From: an uncultured Dehalococcoidia bacterium
GTDB lineage: Bacteria; Chloroflexota; Dehalococcoidia; Lucifugimonadales; UBA1127
Direction of reading: 5' to 3'
Length of the DNA: 64,000 bases
Assembly: GCA_951812285.1 (NCBI GenBank)
Contig: OX638292.1
Coordinates: 1,652,551-1,716,550 of the forward strand
Below the pieces are notes generated by a model that was given only the letters and a program-made list of their open reading frames with translations, was not told the origin of the DNA and made no database searches. The position numbers and the translations under genes were made by a program. This document shows, piece by piece, positions 1-10,699 of this stretch (within the stretch, counting starts at the first letter, position 1; each line of letters opens with the position of its first letter).

Positions 1-3000
1 CTGCCGGCGGGCGTGACCGAAGGCAGTATGGACGAGACGATCGTGGTCATTGGGGACGACGACACTGCCGGGGTGACGATATCGGAGACCTCCCTGGATA
101 TAGAGGAGGGGGACTCGGACACCTACACCGTGGTGCTGGACAGTGAGCCCGTCGGGGACGTCACGGTGACCATCGACGGAGTCGCTGGAACGGAGGCGTC
201 GCTCGACAAGACCACCCTGACGTTCAAATCCGGCAACTGGAACACCGCGCGGACGGTGACCGTCACGGCTGAGCAGGACGACGACGCCGTGGACGAAGAG
301 GAGGTCACCATCACGCATACGGTGACGTCAACTGATGACCCCGACTACGACGGCATCGCCGCCGGCAGCGTGGCCGTGACGGTGACGGACGACGACACCG
401 CCGGAGTGACAATCTCTGAGACATCCCTGGACTTCAACGAGGGCGAATCGGACACCTACACCGTGGTGCTGGACACCGAGCCTGTGGGTGACGTGACGGT
501 GACCATCGGAGGCGTCACGGGCACCGACGTGACTCTCAACAACACCACCCTCACGTTCACCACCGGCAACTGGAACACTGCCCTGACGGTGACCGTCACG
601 GCGGTGCAGGACGACGACGCCGTGGACGAAGAGGAGGTCACCATCACGCATACGGTGACGTCAGCCGACGACGCCGATTACGACGGCGTGAGCGCCGGCA
701 GCGTGGCCGTGACGGTGACGGACGATGACACCGCCGGAGTGACAATCTCTGAGACATCCCTGGACATCATCGAGGGCGAATCGGACACCTATACGGTGGT
801 GCTGGACACCGAGCCTGTGGGTGACGTGACGGTGACCATCGGGGGCGTCACGGGCACCGAAGTGACTCTCAACAACACCACCCTCACATTCACCACCGGC
901 AACTGGAACACCGCGCAGACGGTGACCGTCACGGCGGGGCAGGACGGCGACGGCGTGGATGAAGAGGAGGTCACCATCACGCATACGGTGACCTCCGCAG
1001 ATGACACGGACTATGACGGCATCGCCGCCGGCAGCGTGGTCGTGGCGGTGACGGACGATGATGACGTGCGGGTAAGGGTCAGCTACGGCTCGGCCTCCTA
1101 CACGGTGGCGGAGGGCGACTCCGTCACGGTGAAGGTGGTCCTCGACGCGGATCCCGAAAGGACTGTAGAGGTGCCCATAACAGTCACCCCGCTGGATGGG
1201 GCCTCGGCAGCGGACTTCTCCGGCGTACCGGCCACCGTCGTCTTCAACGCCGGGGACACCGAGAAGACGTTTAGCTTCAGCGCCACGCAGGACACGGTGG
1301 ACGACGACGGCGAGGGTGTGAGACTCACCTTCGGAACGCTTCCCGAAAGGGTGACTTCCACGGGCCCCTCGCAGGCAGTGGTTTCGATAACGGACGACGA
1401 CGTGCCCAACGTCACCGTCAGCTTCGAGCAGGCCTCCTACACCATCGCAGAGGGCGGCAGCGTCACCGTTAAGGTCGTCCTCGACGCCGACCCGGAGCGC
1501 ACGGTCACTGTTCCTATCACGAAGTCCAACCAGGATGGAGCATCCAACTCCGACTACTCCGGAGTGCCGGCCAGCGTCGTCTTCAGCCCAGGGGACACGG
1601 AGGTAACGTTTGACTTCGACGCCACCGACGACGTGGCTAACGACGACGGCGAGAGCGTCAAGCTCGGCTTCGGAAACCTGCCCAGCGGAGTTTCGGGGGG
1701 TACTACGCGGGAAACCGTGGTGTCGATTACGGACGACGACGTTCCTTCGGTCAACGTCAGTTTCGGGTCGGCGTCGTACACGGTGGCGGAAGGCAACAGC
1801 GTCACGGTGAAGGTGGTCCTGTCAGCAGACCCGGAGCGGACGGTGACCGTTCCCCTGACCACGACCAACCAGGGAGGGGCAACGAGCGCCGACTACTCCG
1901 GGGTGCCTGCCAATGTCGTCTTCAACACCGGGGACACCGAGAAGACGTTTAGCTTCAGCGCTGCGGACGACACCGTGGACGACGATGATGAATCGGTGAA
2001 GCTCGGCCTGGGCAACCTGCCCACGGGTGTGAGTGCAGGCACGACGGACGAGACGACCGTCTCGATCACCGACGACGACGTGCCGAGCGTCACCGTCAGC
2101 TTCGAGCAGGCCTCCTACACGGTGGCGGAAGGCAACAGCGTCACGGTGAAGGTGATCCTCTCAGCAGACCCGAAGCGGATGGTGACCATTCCATTGCTCA
2201 GGGTAAACCAGGGAGGAGCCTCGTCTGGCGACTACTCCGGAGTCCCGGCCAGCGTCGTCTTCAGCGCAGGGGACACGGAGGTGACGTTTGACTTCGCCGC
2301 CACCGACGACGCGGCTAACGACGACGGTGAGAGCGTGAGAGTCAGCTTCGGGACCATGCCGGACCAGGTTTCGGCGGGGGCCAACAGCGGAACCACCGTC
2401 TCGATCACCGACGACGACGTGCCCGAAGTCACCGTCAGCTTCGAGCAGGCCTCCTACATCGTCGCCGAGGGAAGCAGCATAGCGGTCAAGATGAAGCTGG
2501 ACGTCGATCCAGAACGCACTCTCACCATCCCTCTCACTAAGGTCGACCAGGGTGGCGCCTCCGCCTCCGACTACAGCGTCCCCAACAGCGTCGTCTTCAA
2601 CACCGGGGACACAGAGAAGACGATTAGCTTCACCGCTGCAGACGACAGCCTGGACGACGATGGCGAGTCGGTGAAGCTGGGCTTCGGGAACCTGCCGACG
2701 GACGTGAGCGCGGGCACGACGGACGAGACGACCGTCTCGATCACCGACGATGACGTGCCCAGCGTCACCGTCAGCTTCGAGCAGGCCTCCTACACCGTCG
2801 CAGAGGGCGGCAGCGTCACCGTTAAGGTCGTCCTCGACGCCGACCCGGAGAGGACGGTCACTGTTCCTATCACCAAGTCCAACCAGGATGGAGCATCCAA
2901 CTCCGACTACTCAGGCGTGCCGGCGAACGTCGTCTTCAACAGCGGCGACACGGAGAAGACCTTCTCCTTCGCGGCCGCGTCCGACAGCAACAACGACGAC

Positions 3001-6000
3001 GGCGAATCGGTCAAACTCGGCTTCGACACCCTGCCAGCCGGTGTCAGCAAAGGCACGACAGACGAGACGACCGTGTCGATCACCGACGATGACGTGCCCA
3101 GCGTTACCGTCAGCTTCGAGCAGGCCTCCTACACCGTCGAAGAGGGCGGCAGAGTCACCGTTAAGGTCGTCCTCGACGCCGACCCGGAGCGGACGGTCAC
3201 TGTTCCTATCACGAAGTCCAACCAGGGAGGAGCATCCAACTCCGACTACTCGGGCGTACCGGCCAATGTCGTCTTCAACAGCGGCGACATGGAGAAGACG
3301 TTCGCCTTCAGCGCCACGCAGGACACGGTGGATGACGACGGCGAGGGTGTGAGACTCACCTTTGGAACGCTTCCCGAAAGGGTGACTTCCGCGGGCCCCT
3401 CGCAGGCAGTGGTTTCGATAACGGACGACGACGTGCCCAGCGTCACCGTCAGCTTCGAGCAGGCCTCCTACACTGTCGCAGAGGGCGGCAGCGTCACCGT
3501 TAAGGTCGTCCTCGACGCCGACCCGGAACAGACGGTCACTATACCTCTGACTAAGGCCAATCAGGACGGCGCCAGCGGCTCCGACTACTCGGGCGTGCCG
3601 GCGAACGTCGTCTTCAACAGCGGCGACACGGAGAAGACGTTCTCCTTTGCGGCAACACAGGATACGGCGAACGACGATGGGGAGTCGGTGAAACTCGGCT
3701 TCGGCACTCTGCCTGCTGGTGTGAGTGCAGGCACGACCGACGAAGCGACCGTGTCGATCACCGACGATGACGTGCCCAGCGTCACCGTCCGCTTCGAGCA
3801 GGGGTCATACACCGTGGCGGAGGGCGGCAGCGTCACCGTTAAGGTCGTCCTCGACGCCGACCCGGAGCGGACGGTCACTATACCTCTGACCGAGACGAAC
3901 CAGGGAGGGGCATCCAACTCCGACTACTCAGGCGTACCGGCCAACGTCGTCTTCAACAGCGGCGACACCGAGAAGACCTTCTCCTTCAACGCCAGCCAGG
4001 ACACTGTGGACGACGACGGGGAAAGTGTGAGGCTTACCTTCGGAGGGCTTCCTGCAAGGGTGACTTCCACCGGCCCGTCCCAGGCGGTTGTTTCGATAAC
4101 GGACGACGACGTTCCTTCGGTCACCGTCAGCTTCGGGTCGGCGTCCTACACGGTGGCGGAGGGCAACTCCGTCACGGTGAAGGTGGTCCTGTCAGCAGAC
4201 CCGGAGCGGACGGTCACTGTTCCCATCACGAAGTCCAATGAGGGAGGGGCGACGAACTCCGACTACTCAGGCGTGCCGGCGAACCTTGTGTTCAACAGCG
4301 GCGACACGGAGGAGACGTTCTCCTTCGCGGCAACACAGGATACGGCGAACGACGACGGGGAGTCGGTGAAGCTGGGCTTCGGCAACCTGCCTACGGGAGT
4401 GAGTGCGGGTGCTACGAATGAATCGACCGTCTCGATAACCGATGACGACGTGCCGTCCGTGACTGTCAGCTTCGGGTCGGCGTCCTATACCGTTGCGGAG
4501 GGAAGCAGCGTCACGATGAAGGTGGTCCTCTCGGCAGTTCCGGAGCGGATGGTGACCATCCCGTTGCTCAAGGTCAACCAAGGAGGGGCTACCTCTTCCG
4601 ACTACTCTGGAGTGCCTGCCAACGTCGTCTTCAACGCGGGGGACACCGAGAAGACGCTTGACTTCGCCGCCACCCAGGACACTGATAACGACGACGGCGA
4701 GAGCGTGAGAATCAGCTTCGGGACCATGCCGGACCAAGTTTCGGCGGGGGCCAACAGCGGAACCACCGTCTCCATAACAGATGACGACGTGCCCAGCGTC
4801 ACCGCCAGCTTCGGGTCGGCGTCCTACACGGTGGCGGAGGGCAACTCCGTCACGGTGAAGGTGGTCCTGTCAGCAGACCCGGAGCAGACGGTGACTGTTC
4901 CTATCACGAAGTCCAATGAGGGAGGGGCCACGAACTCCGACTACTCCGGGGTGCCTGCCAATGTAGTCTTCAACAGCGGTGACACGGAGAAGACGTTCTC
5001 CTTCGCGGCAGCGGACGACACGGTTGATGACGATGGGGAGTCGGTGAAGCTGGGCTTCGGCAACCTGCCTACGGGAGTGTCGGCCGGCGGCACGGACGAG
5101 GCGACGGTGTCTATCACGGACGACGATGTGCCCAGCGTCACCGTCAGTTTCGGGTCGGCCTCCTACACCGTCGCAGAGGGCGGTAGCGTCACCGTCAAGG
5201 TCGTCCTCGACGCCGACCCGGAGCGGACGGTCACTATACCTCTGACCGAGACGAACCAGGGAGGGGCATCCAACTCCGACTACTCGGGCGTACCGGCGAA
5301 CGTCGTCTTCAACAGCGGCGACACGGAGAAGACGTTCGCCTTCGACGCCACCCAGGACACTGTGGACGACGACGGGGAAAGTGTGAGGCTTACCTTCGGA
5401 GGGCTTCCTGCAAGGGTGACTTCCACCGGCCCGTCCCAGGCGGTTGTTTCGATAACGGACGACGACGTTCCTTCGGTCACCGTCAGCTTCGAGCAGGCCT
5501 CCTACACCGTCGCAGAGGGCGGCAGCGTCACCGTTAAGGTCGTCCTCGACGCCGACCCTGAGCGGACGGTCACGATACCTCTGACTAAGGCCAATCAGGA
5601 CGGCGCCAGCGGCTCCGACTACTCAGGCGTACCGGCGAGCGTTGTGTTCAACAGCGGCGACACGGAGGAGACCTTCTCCTTTGCGGCAACACAGGATACG
5701 GCGAACGACGATGGGGAGTCGGTGAAACTCGGCTTCGGCACTCTGCCTGCTGGTGTGAGTGCAGGCACGACCGACGAAGCGACCGTGTCGATCACCGACG
5801 ATGACGTGCCCAGCGTCACCGTCAGCTTCGGGTCGGCGTCCTACACGGTGGCGGAGGGCGGCAGCGTCACCGTTAAGGTCGTCCTCGATGCCGACCCAGA
5901 GCGGACGGTCACTATACCTCTTACCAAGACGAACCAAGGAGGGGCATCCAACTCCGACTACTCAGGCGTACCGGCCAACGTCGTCTTCAACAGCGGCGAC

Positions 6001-9000
6001 ACAGAGAAGACCTTCTCCTTCAACGCCACCCAGGACACTGTGGACGACGACGGGGAAAGTGTGAGGCTTACCTTCGGAGGGCTTCCTGCAAGGGTGACTT
6101 CCACCAGCCCGTCCCAGGCGGTTGTTTCGATAACGGATGACGACGTGCCCAGCGTCACCGTCAGCTTCGGGTCGGCGTCCTACACGGTGGCGGAGGGCAA
6201 CTCCGTTACGGTGAAGGTGGTCCTGTCAGCAGACCCGGAGCGGACGGTCACTGTTCCTATCACGAAGTCCAATGAGGGAGGGGCGACGAACTCCGACTAC
6301 TCCGGAGTGCCCTCAAACGCCATCTTCAACAGCGGCGACACGGAGAAGACCTTCTCCTTCGCGGCCGCGTCCGACAGCGACAACGACGACGGAGAATCGG
6401 TGAAGCTGGGCTTCGGGAACCTGCCCACGGGCGTGAGCGCGGGTGCTACGAATGAATCGACCGTCTCGATAACCGATGACGACGTGCCGTCCGTGACTGT
6501 CAGCTTCGGGTCGGCGTCCTATACCGTCGCAGAGGGCGGCAGCGTCACCGTTAAGGTCGTCCTTGACGCCGACCCGGAGCGGACGGTCACTATACCACTT
6601 ACTGAGGCCAATCAGGACGGCGCCAGCGGCTCCGACTACTCCGGAGTGCCCGCAAACGTCATCTTCAACAGCGGCGACACAGAGAAGACGTTCGCCTTCA
6701 ACGCCACCCAGGACACTGTGGACGACGACGGGGAGTCGGTGAAGCTGGGCTTCGGGAACCTACCCACGGGCGTGAGTTCGGGTGCTACGGTTGAGGCGAC
6801 CGTGTCGATCACCGACGATGACGTGCCCAGCGTCACCGTCAGTTTCGGGTCGGCGTCCTACACGGTGGCGGAGGGCAACAGCGTCACGGTGAAGGTCGTC
6901 CTCGACGCAGACCCGGAGCGGACGGTCACTGTTCCTATCACCAAGTCCAACCAGGGAGGGGCATCCAACTCCGACTACTCAGGCGTACCGGCGAACGTCG
7001 TCTTCAACAGCGGCGACACGGAGAAGACCTTCTCCTTTGCGGCAGCGGACGACACGGTTGATGACGATGGGGAGTCGGTGAAGCTGGGATTCGGGAGCCT
7101 GCCTGCAAGAGTGTCGGCCGGCGGCACGGACGAGGCGACGGTGTCGATCACGGACACTGATGTCCCCGTCGTAACCGTCAGCTTCGCGTCGGCGACCTAC
7201 GACGTAATCGAAGGGGAAAGTGCCACCGTGGCCGTCACGCTGAGCGCTGACCCCGAGCGGACCGTCACCATTCCGCTTAGCAGGACGAACCAGGGCGGGG
7301 CCACCGACCCTGACTACTCCGGGGTTCCTTCCAGCGTCACCTTCAACTCGGGGGACACGCAGAAGACCTTTAACTTTAGCGCAACCGATGATAGCGATGA
7401 CGACGACGGAGAGTCCGTCGAGATCGGCTTCGGCAGCCTCCCGACGGCAGTGTCGCAGGGAGCCACCCCCAAGACGGTGGTAAGCATCGAAGACCATGAC
7501 GGCGGAGGCCCCGGTAGCAACAAGGAGATCCTTGTAGGCGGAGGGAGCGAGATTACCGTCAGCTTCGAGCGGGCAACTTACTCCGTGCGGGAGGGAAGCA
7601 CCACAACCATCAAGGTGATTCTGAGCGCAGACCCTCAGACTAGCTTCAGCATCCCGCTAACCACTACAAGTGGGACCGGGTTGACCTCCAGCGACTACTC
7701 GGGCGTGCCCACCAGCGTGGACTTCGTCTCCGGCGAAACGGAAAAGTCGTTCACTCTTACTGCTGTCCAGGATCAGGATGACGAAGCAAATGAGACCCTG
7801 ACCCTAGGGTTCGGAACGCTCCTGACAGGCTTGATCGACGGGGACAACACGCAGGCCGACGTCACCATAGTCGACTCCATCCGCGTGTCATTTGGATCCG
7901 CAAGCTACCAGGCCTACGAGGGTGGCTTGGGCGCCCAGGTTTTCGTCAAGCTGGACAGCCCGGCTCCGGTCGAGACGGTCATTCCAATCACCTCCACCGG
8001 GATGAACGGCGCCACCAGCGCCGACTGGACCGGCGTGCCCTCCTTCGTGACGTTCGGGCCCGGCGACACCCAGCAGACCTTCGTCCTCATGGCTTACGAC
8101 GACCTGGTGGAGGACGATGGCGAGAGCGTAGAGCTCGGGTTCGGCACGCTCCCGGCTGGAGTGGTCAAGGGATCCCGATCCGTCGCCACGGTAGAGCTGA
8201 TGAACATGGAGGTGCCGAGCTGCGAAACCGCCGTATGGTGCACCACCGTGGAGTTCGCAAACACGGCATCGAGGGATTGGGGCCGGATGGGCTTGGGACT
8301 GGGGTACCACACTACGCAGGAACCCTACCTTCGCTACGCGAGCCTGAGCGACAACCGATTCACCTTCCGGAACAAGGAATACCAGGTCTGGAGCATGTTC
8401 ACGTTCCCTGGGGTGCATCCCGATGTCGGTCCCGGTTCGCCCGGCAGTATCCCGGAATACTCGACGTTCTCAATGCACATTCTGGAGGTGGTGCAAGGCG
8501 AGCTCAAGCATAGGGTCAACGGGAATCACAAGCGAGACTGGACCCTGTACATCGACGGCATTGGCTTGCCGTTCACCGACGTGGTGTCCACGAACCGGTC
8601 CGGAACCTCCTTCGTCTGGCATCACCCGAAGTTGCAGGACCTCTATGCCGACTGGACAGACGGAGACACCTACGAAGTCATGATCGTCGAGGACCCGGTA
8701 AACGACCGGCCCGAGCCGCCGATGACTGTGCCTGTGGCGCCCAAGTACCTGAGGGTCATTCCCGGCGATGGCAGTTTAACCGCTATATGGAAGGAATCCA
8801 TGAACGACGGCAACTCAGACATCTCACACTACCGGCTTCAGTGGAAGCTCAGGACGGCGAGCTGGGGCAACCCGCATGCCGTCGAGGAGGCTATCGTTCA
8901 GCCTCCCAGCGGGAGTCTCACCCAGCTGTTCCACTTCATCTCAGGGCTTAGCAACTACACACTCTACGACGTACGCGCCATCGCGGTGAACGGGGTGGGT

Positions 9001-10692
9001 GACAGCGAGCCATCCGCCGAACACTTCGGCATGCCGCAGAAGAAATCGCTCGACATCACCGAAACCGAGGTGAATGGGAACCAGCTGACCATCACCTACG
9101 AGCGGGCGCTGGATGGCAATTCAATCCCGAACCCGGAGGCATTCCGGGTGTTGGTAAATGGCGGCCCCAGAGAGGTCACCGGCGTGTCCATATCCGGTAG
9201 GTCGGTGACGCTCACGCTGGAGGAGCCGGCCAAGCGGGCCATCAGGGCCTCCGATGTAGTGGAGTTCCGCTACGTGACGCCACCCATTGGATCGCCGGCG
9301 ATCAAGGACACCGCGGGGAATTACGCCTACTCCTGCTATTTCGGCGAGGGTCCCTCGGAGGCCAGAAACGAGACCGACCCAGGGCTGTTGGATCCCGTCA
9401 GCGCGGAGTTCACGATGATGCCGGCGTCCCATGGCGGCCCCGGAGGCGAAGTCGTATTCCAGATCGAGTTCAGCGAGCCAGTTCGGGTCGACATTGGGCC
9501 GAACTACGCCAACCTCCTCGAGGTGGAGGGCGGAGAGGTTACCAGCGCCTGGTGGCTCGATGGAGATACGACCATGTGGAAGATCGTGCTGGAGCCGGCG
9601 TCCAACGACGACGTCAGGATTACACTTCCCGCAGGCCGGGCGTGCGGCGATCAGGGCGCTCCCTGCGGCAGCGGAGCGCGGCGTCTCAGCAACCAGCCCG
9701 AACACACCATTCCTGGTCCGAGCTCGCAGAACCAGAGGTCCAACAGCCCGGCTTCGGGCGGTCCGGCTATTGGAGGCTCTCCGCAGACTGGACAGACGCT
9801 CGCTGCGACCACGTCAGGCATCCAGGACATGGACGGCATGTCGGGCGCCGTCTTCAGCTACCAGTGGGTCCGCCACGAGCTGGGTACCGCAACCGACGCT
9901 GAAATCACTGGGGCAACAGGGCAGACCTACACCGTGTCCGCCCAGGACGAGGGCAAGGCCCTCAAGGTGAGGGTCACTTTCACCGATGATGCGGGCAACG
10001 AGGAGTCGCTTACGAGCTTCGCGGTAATCATTGCTCCGGCTCAAACCCGTGACGTCAAGCTGGTCAATACTGCTGCGACTGGTGCCCCCGGCATAGAGGG
10101 CACGCCGGAAGTTGGGCAGTCCCTGAAGGCCACCACGTCGGGAATTTCGGACGACGACGGCATCTCCAGTGCGGTCTTCGTCTACCAGTGGCTGGCGGGC
10201 AGCGTGGCGATCGATGGCGCCACGGCACTCACCTACGTGGTGGTTCCAGGCGACGTCGGCAAGCAGATCCGAGTGAAGGTCGCTTTCACAGACGATGCGG
10301 GCAACGAGGAGTCGCTGACCAGCGAGGCGACCGACCCGGTAGCAGCGGCTCTTCCTCCGCTTACCGTCAGCCTCGAGAACTCCCCCGCAAGCCACAACGG
10401 CACGGACGCCTTCACGTTCGAAATCCGATTCAGCGAGCACTTCAATTTGAGTTTTGAGACCCTACGTGACCATGCCTTCACGGTGGAGGGGGGCACGGTG
10501 ACGAGGGCCAAGCGGCAGGAGCGAGGCAGCAACATAGGCTGGACGATTACCGTCGAGCCGGATTCCAGCGGCGCCGTGACCGTCGTACTGCCCGCCACCA
10601 CAGACTGCGCGGACGTGGGAGCCATCTGCACGGCAGACGGCAGAATGCTCACGGAAGGGTTCGAGTTCACTGTCTCCGGTCCGGGTGAGTAA
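1..10692 (+). CDS. Giant Calx-beta repeat surface protein (5' end outside window)
   Basis: The reading frame is open from base 1, so the gene starts upstream; at least 3,563 residues are visible, ending at TAA 10690-10692. About three units of 111 residues come first (motif DDDTAGVTISETSLD). Then come 19 units of 113 residues (motif VSF-[EQ/GS]-ASYTVAEG ... SGVPA ... DTEKTFSF ... VSITDDDVP) and two diverged units (to about 8,210). These look like Calx-beta domains, acidic calcium-binding beta sandwiches of secreted adhesins. After a Cys-containing unassigned region (8,215-8,700) come a fibronectin III-like domain (8,720-9,030), a SwmB-like domain (9,037-9,375), an Ig-like region and two similar Ig-like domains (GxPxxGQxLxATTSGI) near 9,760 and 10,090. 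The likely role is a cell-surface or secreted adhesin; no anchor is seen at the C-terminus. No function beyond structure can be read. Confidence 0.9.
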   Translation: MPAGVTEGSMDETIVVIGDDDTAGVTISETSLDIEEGDSDTYTVVLDSEPVGDVTVTIDGVAGTEASLDKTTLTFKSGNWNTARTVTVTAEQDDDAVDEEEVTITHTVTSTDDPDYDGIAAGSVAVTVTDDDTAGVTISETSLDFNEGESDTYTVVLDTEPVGDVTVTIGGVTGTDVTLNNTTLTFTTGNWNTALTVTVTAVQDDDAVDEEEVTITHTVTSADDADYDGVSAGSVAVTVTDDDTAGVTISETSLDIIEGESDTYTVVLDTEPVGDVTVTIGGVTGTEVTLNNTTLTFTTGNWNTAQTVTVTAGQDGDGVDEEEVTITHTVTSADDTDYDGIAAGSVVVAVTDDDDVRVRVSYGSASYTVAEGDSVTVKVVLDADPERTVEVPITVTPLDGASAADFSGVPATVVFNAGDTEKTFSFSATQDTVDDDGEGVRLTFGTLPERVTSTGPSQAVVSITDDDVPNVTVSFEQASYTIAEGGSVTVKVVLDADPERTVTVPITKSNQDGASNSDYSGVPASVVFSPGDTEVTFDFDATDDVANDDGESVKLGFGNLPSGVSGGTTRETVVSITDDDVPSVNVSFGSASYTVAEGNSVTVKVVLSADPERTVTVPLTTTNQGGATSADYSGVPANVVFNTGDTEKTFSFSAADDTVDDDDESVKLGLGNLPTGVSAGTTDETTVSITDDDVPSVTVSFEQASYTVAEGNSVTVKVILSADPKRMVTIPLLRVNQGGASSGDYSGVPASVVFSAGDTEVTFDFAATDDAANDDGESVRVSFGTMPDQVSAGANSGTTVSITDDDVPEVTVSFEQASYIVAEGSSIAVKMKLDVDPERTLTIPLTKVDQGGASASDYSVPNSVVFNTGDTEKTISFTAADDSLDDDGESVKLGFGNLPTDVSAGTTDETTVSITDDDVPSVTVSFEQASYTVAEGGSVTVKVVLDADPERTVTVPITKSNQDGASNSDYSGVPANVVFNSGDTEKTFSFAAASDSNNDDGESVKLGFDTLPAGVSKGTTDETTVSITDDDVPSVTVSFEQASYTVEEGGRVTVKVVLDADPERTVTVPITKSNQGGASNSDYSGVPANVVFNSGDMEKTFAFSATQDTVDDDGEGVRLTFGTLPERVTSAGPSQAVVSITDDDVPSVTVSFEQASYTVAEGGSVTVKVVLDADPEQTVTIPLTKANQDGASGSDYSGVPANVVFNSGDTEKTFSFAATQDTANDDGESVKLGFGTLPAGVSAGTTDEATVSITDDDVPSVTVRFEQGSYTVAEGGSVTVKVVLDADPERTVTIPLTETNQGGASNSDYSGVPANVVFNSGDTEKTFSFNASQDTVDDDGESVRLTFGGLPARVTSTGPSQAVVSITDDDVPSVTVSFGSASYTVAEGNSVTVKVVLSADPERTVTVPITKSNEGGATNSDYSGVPANLVFNSGDTEETFSFAATQDTANDDGESVKLGFGNLPTGVSAGATNESTVSITDDDVPSVTVSFGSASYTVAEGSSVTMKVVLSAVPERMVTIPLLKVNQGGATSSDYSGVPANVVFNAGDTEKTLDFAATQDTDNDDGESVRISFGTMPDQVSAGANSGTTVSITDDDVPSVTASFGSASYTVAEGNSVTVKVVLSADPEQTVTVPITKSNEGGATNSDYSGVPANVVFNSGDTEKTFSFAAADDTVDDDGESVKLGFGNLPTGVSAGGTDEATVSITDDDVPSVTVSFGSASYTVAEGGSVTVKVVLDADPERTVTIPLTETNQGGASNSDYSGVPANVVFNSGDTEKTFAFDATQDTVDDDGESVRLTFGGLPARVTSTGPSQAVVSITDDDVPSVTVSFEQASYTVAEGGSVTVKVVLDADPERTVTIPLTKANQDGASGSDYSGVPASVVFNSGDTEETFSFAATQDTANDDGESVKLGFGTLPAGVSAGTTDEATVSITDDDVPSVTVSFGSASYTVAEGGSVTVKVVLDADPERTVTIPLTKTNQGGASNSDYSGVPANVVFNSGDTEKTFSFNATQDTVDDDGESVRLTFGGLPARVTSTSPSQAVVSITDDDVPSVTVSFGSASYTVAEGNSVTVKVVLSADPERTVTVPITKSNEGGATNSDYSGVPSNAIFNSGDTEKTFSFAAASDSDNDDGESVKLGFGNLPTGVSAGATNESTVSITDDDVPSVTVSFGSASYTVAEGGSVTVKVVLDADPERTVTIPLTEANQDGASGSDYSGVPANVIFNSGDTEKTFAFNATQDTVDDDGESVKLGFGNLPTGVSSGATVEATVSITDDDVPSVTVSFGSASYTVAEGNSVTVKVVLDADPERTVTVPITKSNQGGASNSDYSGVPANVVFNSGDTEKTFSFAAADDTVDDDGESVKLGFGSLPARVSAGGTDEATVSITDTDVPVVTVSFASATYDVIEGESATVAVTLSADPERTVTIPLSRTNQGGATDPDYSGVPSSVTFNSGDTQKTFNFSATDDSDDDDGESVEIGFGSLPTAVSQGATPKTVVSIEDHDGGGPGSNKEILVGGGSEITVSFERATYSVREGSTTTIKVILSADPQTSFSIPLTTTSGTGLTSSDYSGVPTSVDFVSGETEKSFTLTAVQDQDDEANETLTLGFGTLLTGLIDGDNTQADVTIVDSIRVSFGSASYQAYEGGLGAQVFVKLDSPAPVETVIPITSTGMNGATSADWTGVPSFVTFGPGDTQQTFVLMAYDDLVEDDGESVELGFGTLPAGVVKGSRSVATVELMNMEVPSCETAVWCTTVEFANTASRDWGRMGLGLGYHTTQEPYLRYASLSDNRFTFRNKEYQVWSMFTFPGVHPDVGPGSPGSIPEYSTFSMHILEVVQGELKHRVNGNHKRDWTLYIDGIGLPFTDVVSTNRSGTSFVWHHPKLQDLYADWTDGDTYEVMIVEDPVNDRPEPPMTVPVAPKYLRVIPGDGSLTAIWKESMNDGNSDISHYRLQWKLRTASWGNPHAVEEAIVQPPSGSLTQLFHFISGLSNYTLYDVRAIAVNGVGDSEPSAEHFGMPQKKSLDITETEVNGNQLTITYERALDGNSIPNPEAFRVLVNGGPREVTGVSISGRSVTLTLEEPAKRAIRASDVVEFRYVTPPIGSPAIKDTAGNYAYSCYFGEGPSEARNETDPGLLDPVSAEFTMMPASHGGPGGEVVFQIEFSEPVRVDIGPNYANLLEVEGGEVTSAWWLDGDTTMWKIVLEPASNDDVRITLPAGRACGDQGAPCGSGARRLSNQPEHTIPGPSSQNQRSNSPASGGPAIGGSPQTGQTLAATTSGIQDMDGMSGAVFSYQWVRHELGTATDAEITGATGQTYTVSAQDEGKALKVRVTFTDDAGNEESLTSFAVIIAPAQTRDVKLVNTAATGAPGIEGTPEVGQSLKATTSGISDDDGISSAVFVYQWLAGSVAIDGATALTYVVVPGDVGKQIRVKVAFTDDAGNEESLTSEATDPVAAALPPLTVSLENSPASHNGTDAFTFEIRFSEHFNLSFETLRDHAFTVEGGTVTRAKRQERGSNIGWTITVEPDSSGAVTVVLPATTDCADVGAICTADGRMLTEGFEFTVSGPGE
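61..1068 (+). repeat. Three 111-aa (333 bp) Calx-beta-like coding repeats
   Basis: Successive units begin with DDDTAGVTISETSLD and recur every 333 bp. They share long identical stretches, for example the WNTA...TVTVTA and EEEVTITHTVTS segments. They differ in length and motif from the 113-residue array that follows, so two repeat families are fused in one protein. Confidence 0.85.
1069..7490 (+). repeat. Tandem array of 19 coding repeats, 113 aa (339 bp) each
   Basis: The SGVPA motif recurs with exact 339-bp spacing; a single unit near 2,571 is 336 bp because the Gly codon of SGVP is missing. Two strand-A variants (SFEQASYTV and SFGSASYTV) and two C-terminal variants (GTTDETTVSIT and GPSQAVVSIT) are mixed in different orders. 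Several units are nearly identical at DNA level, for example around 3,890-4,120, 5,250-5,480 and 5,930-6,140. This pattern fits repeated unequal exchange between units. Confidence 0.9.
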
Positions 10693-10699
10693 GGCCGTC

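Noticed and set aside
123..7523. Series of 60-110 aa minus-strand frames every 339 bp
   Set aside because: They are antisense shadows of the Calx-beta repeats and share their period.
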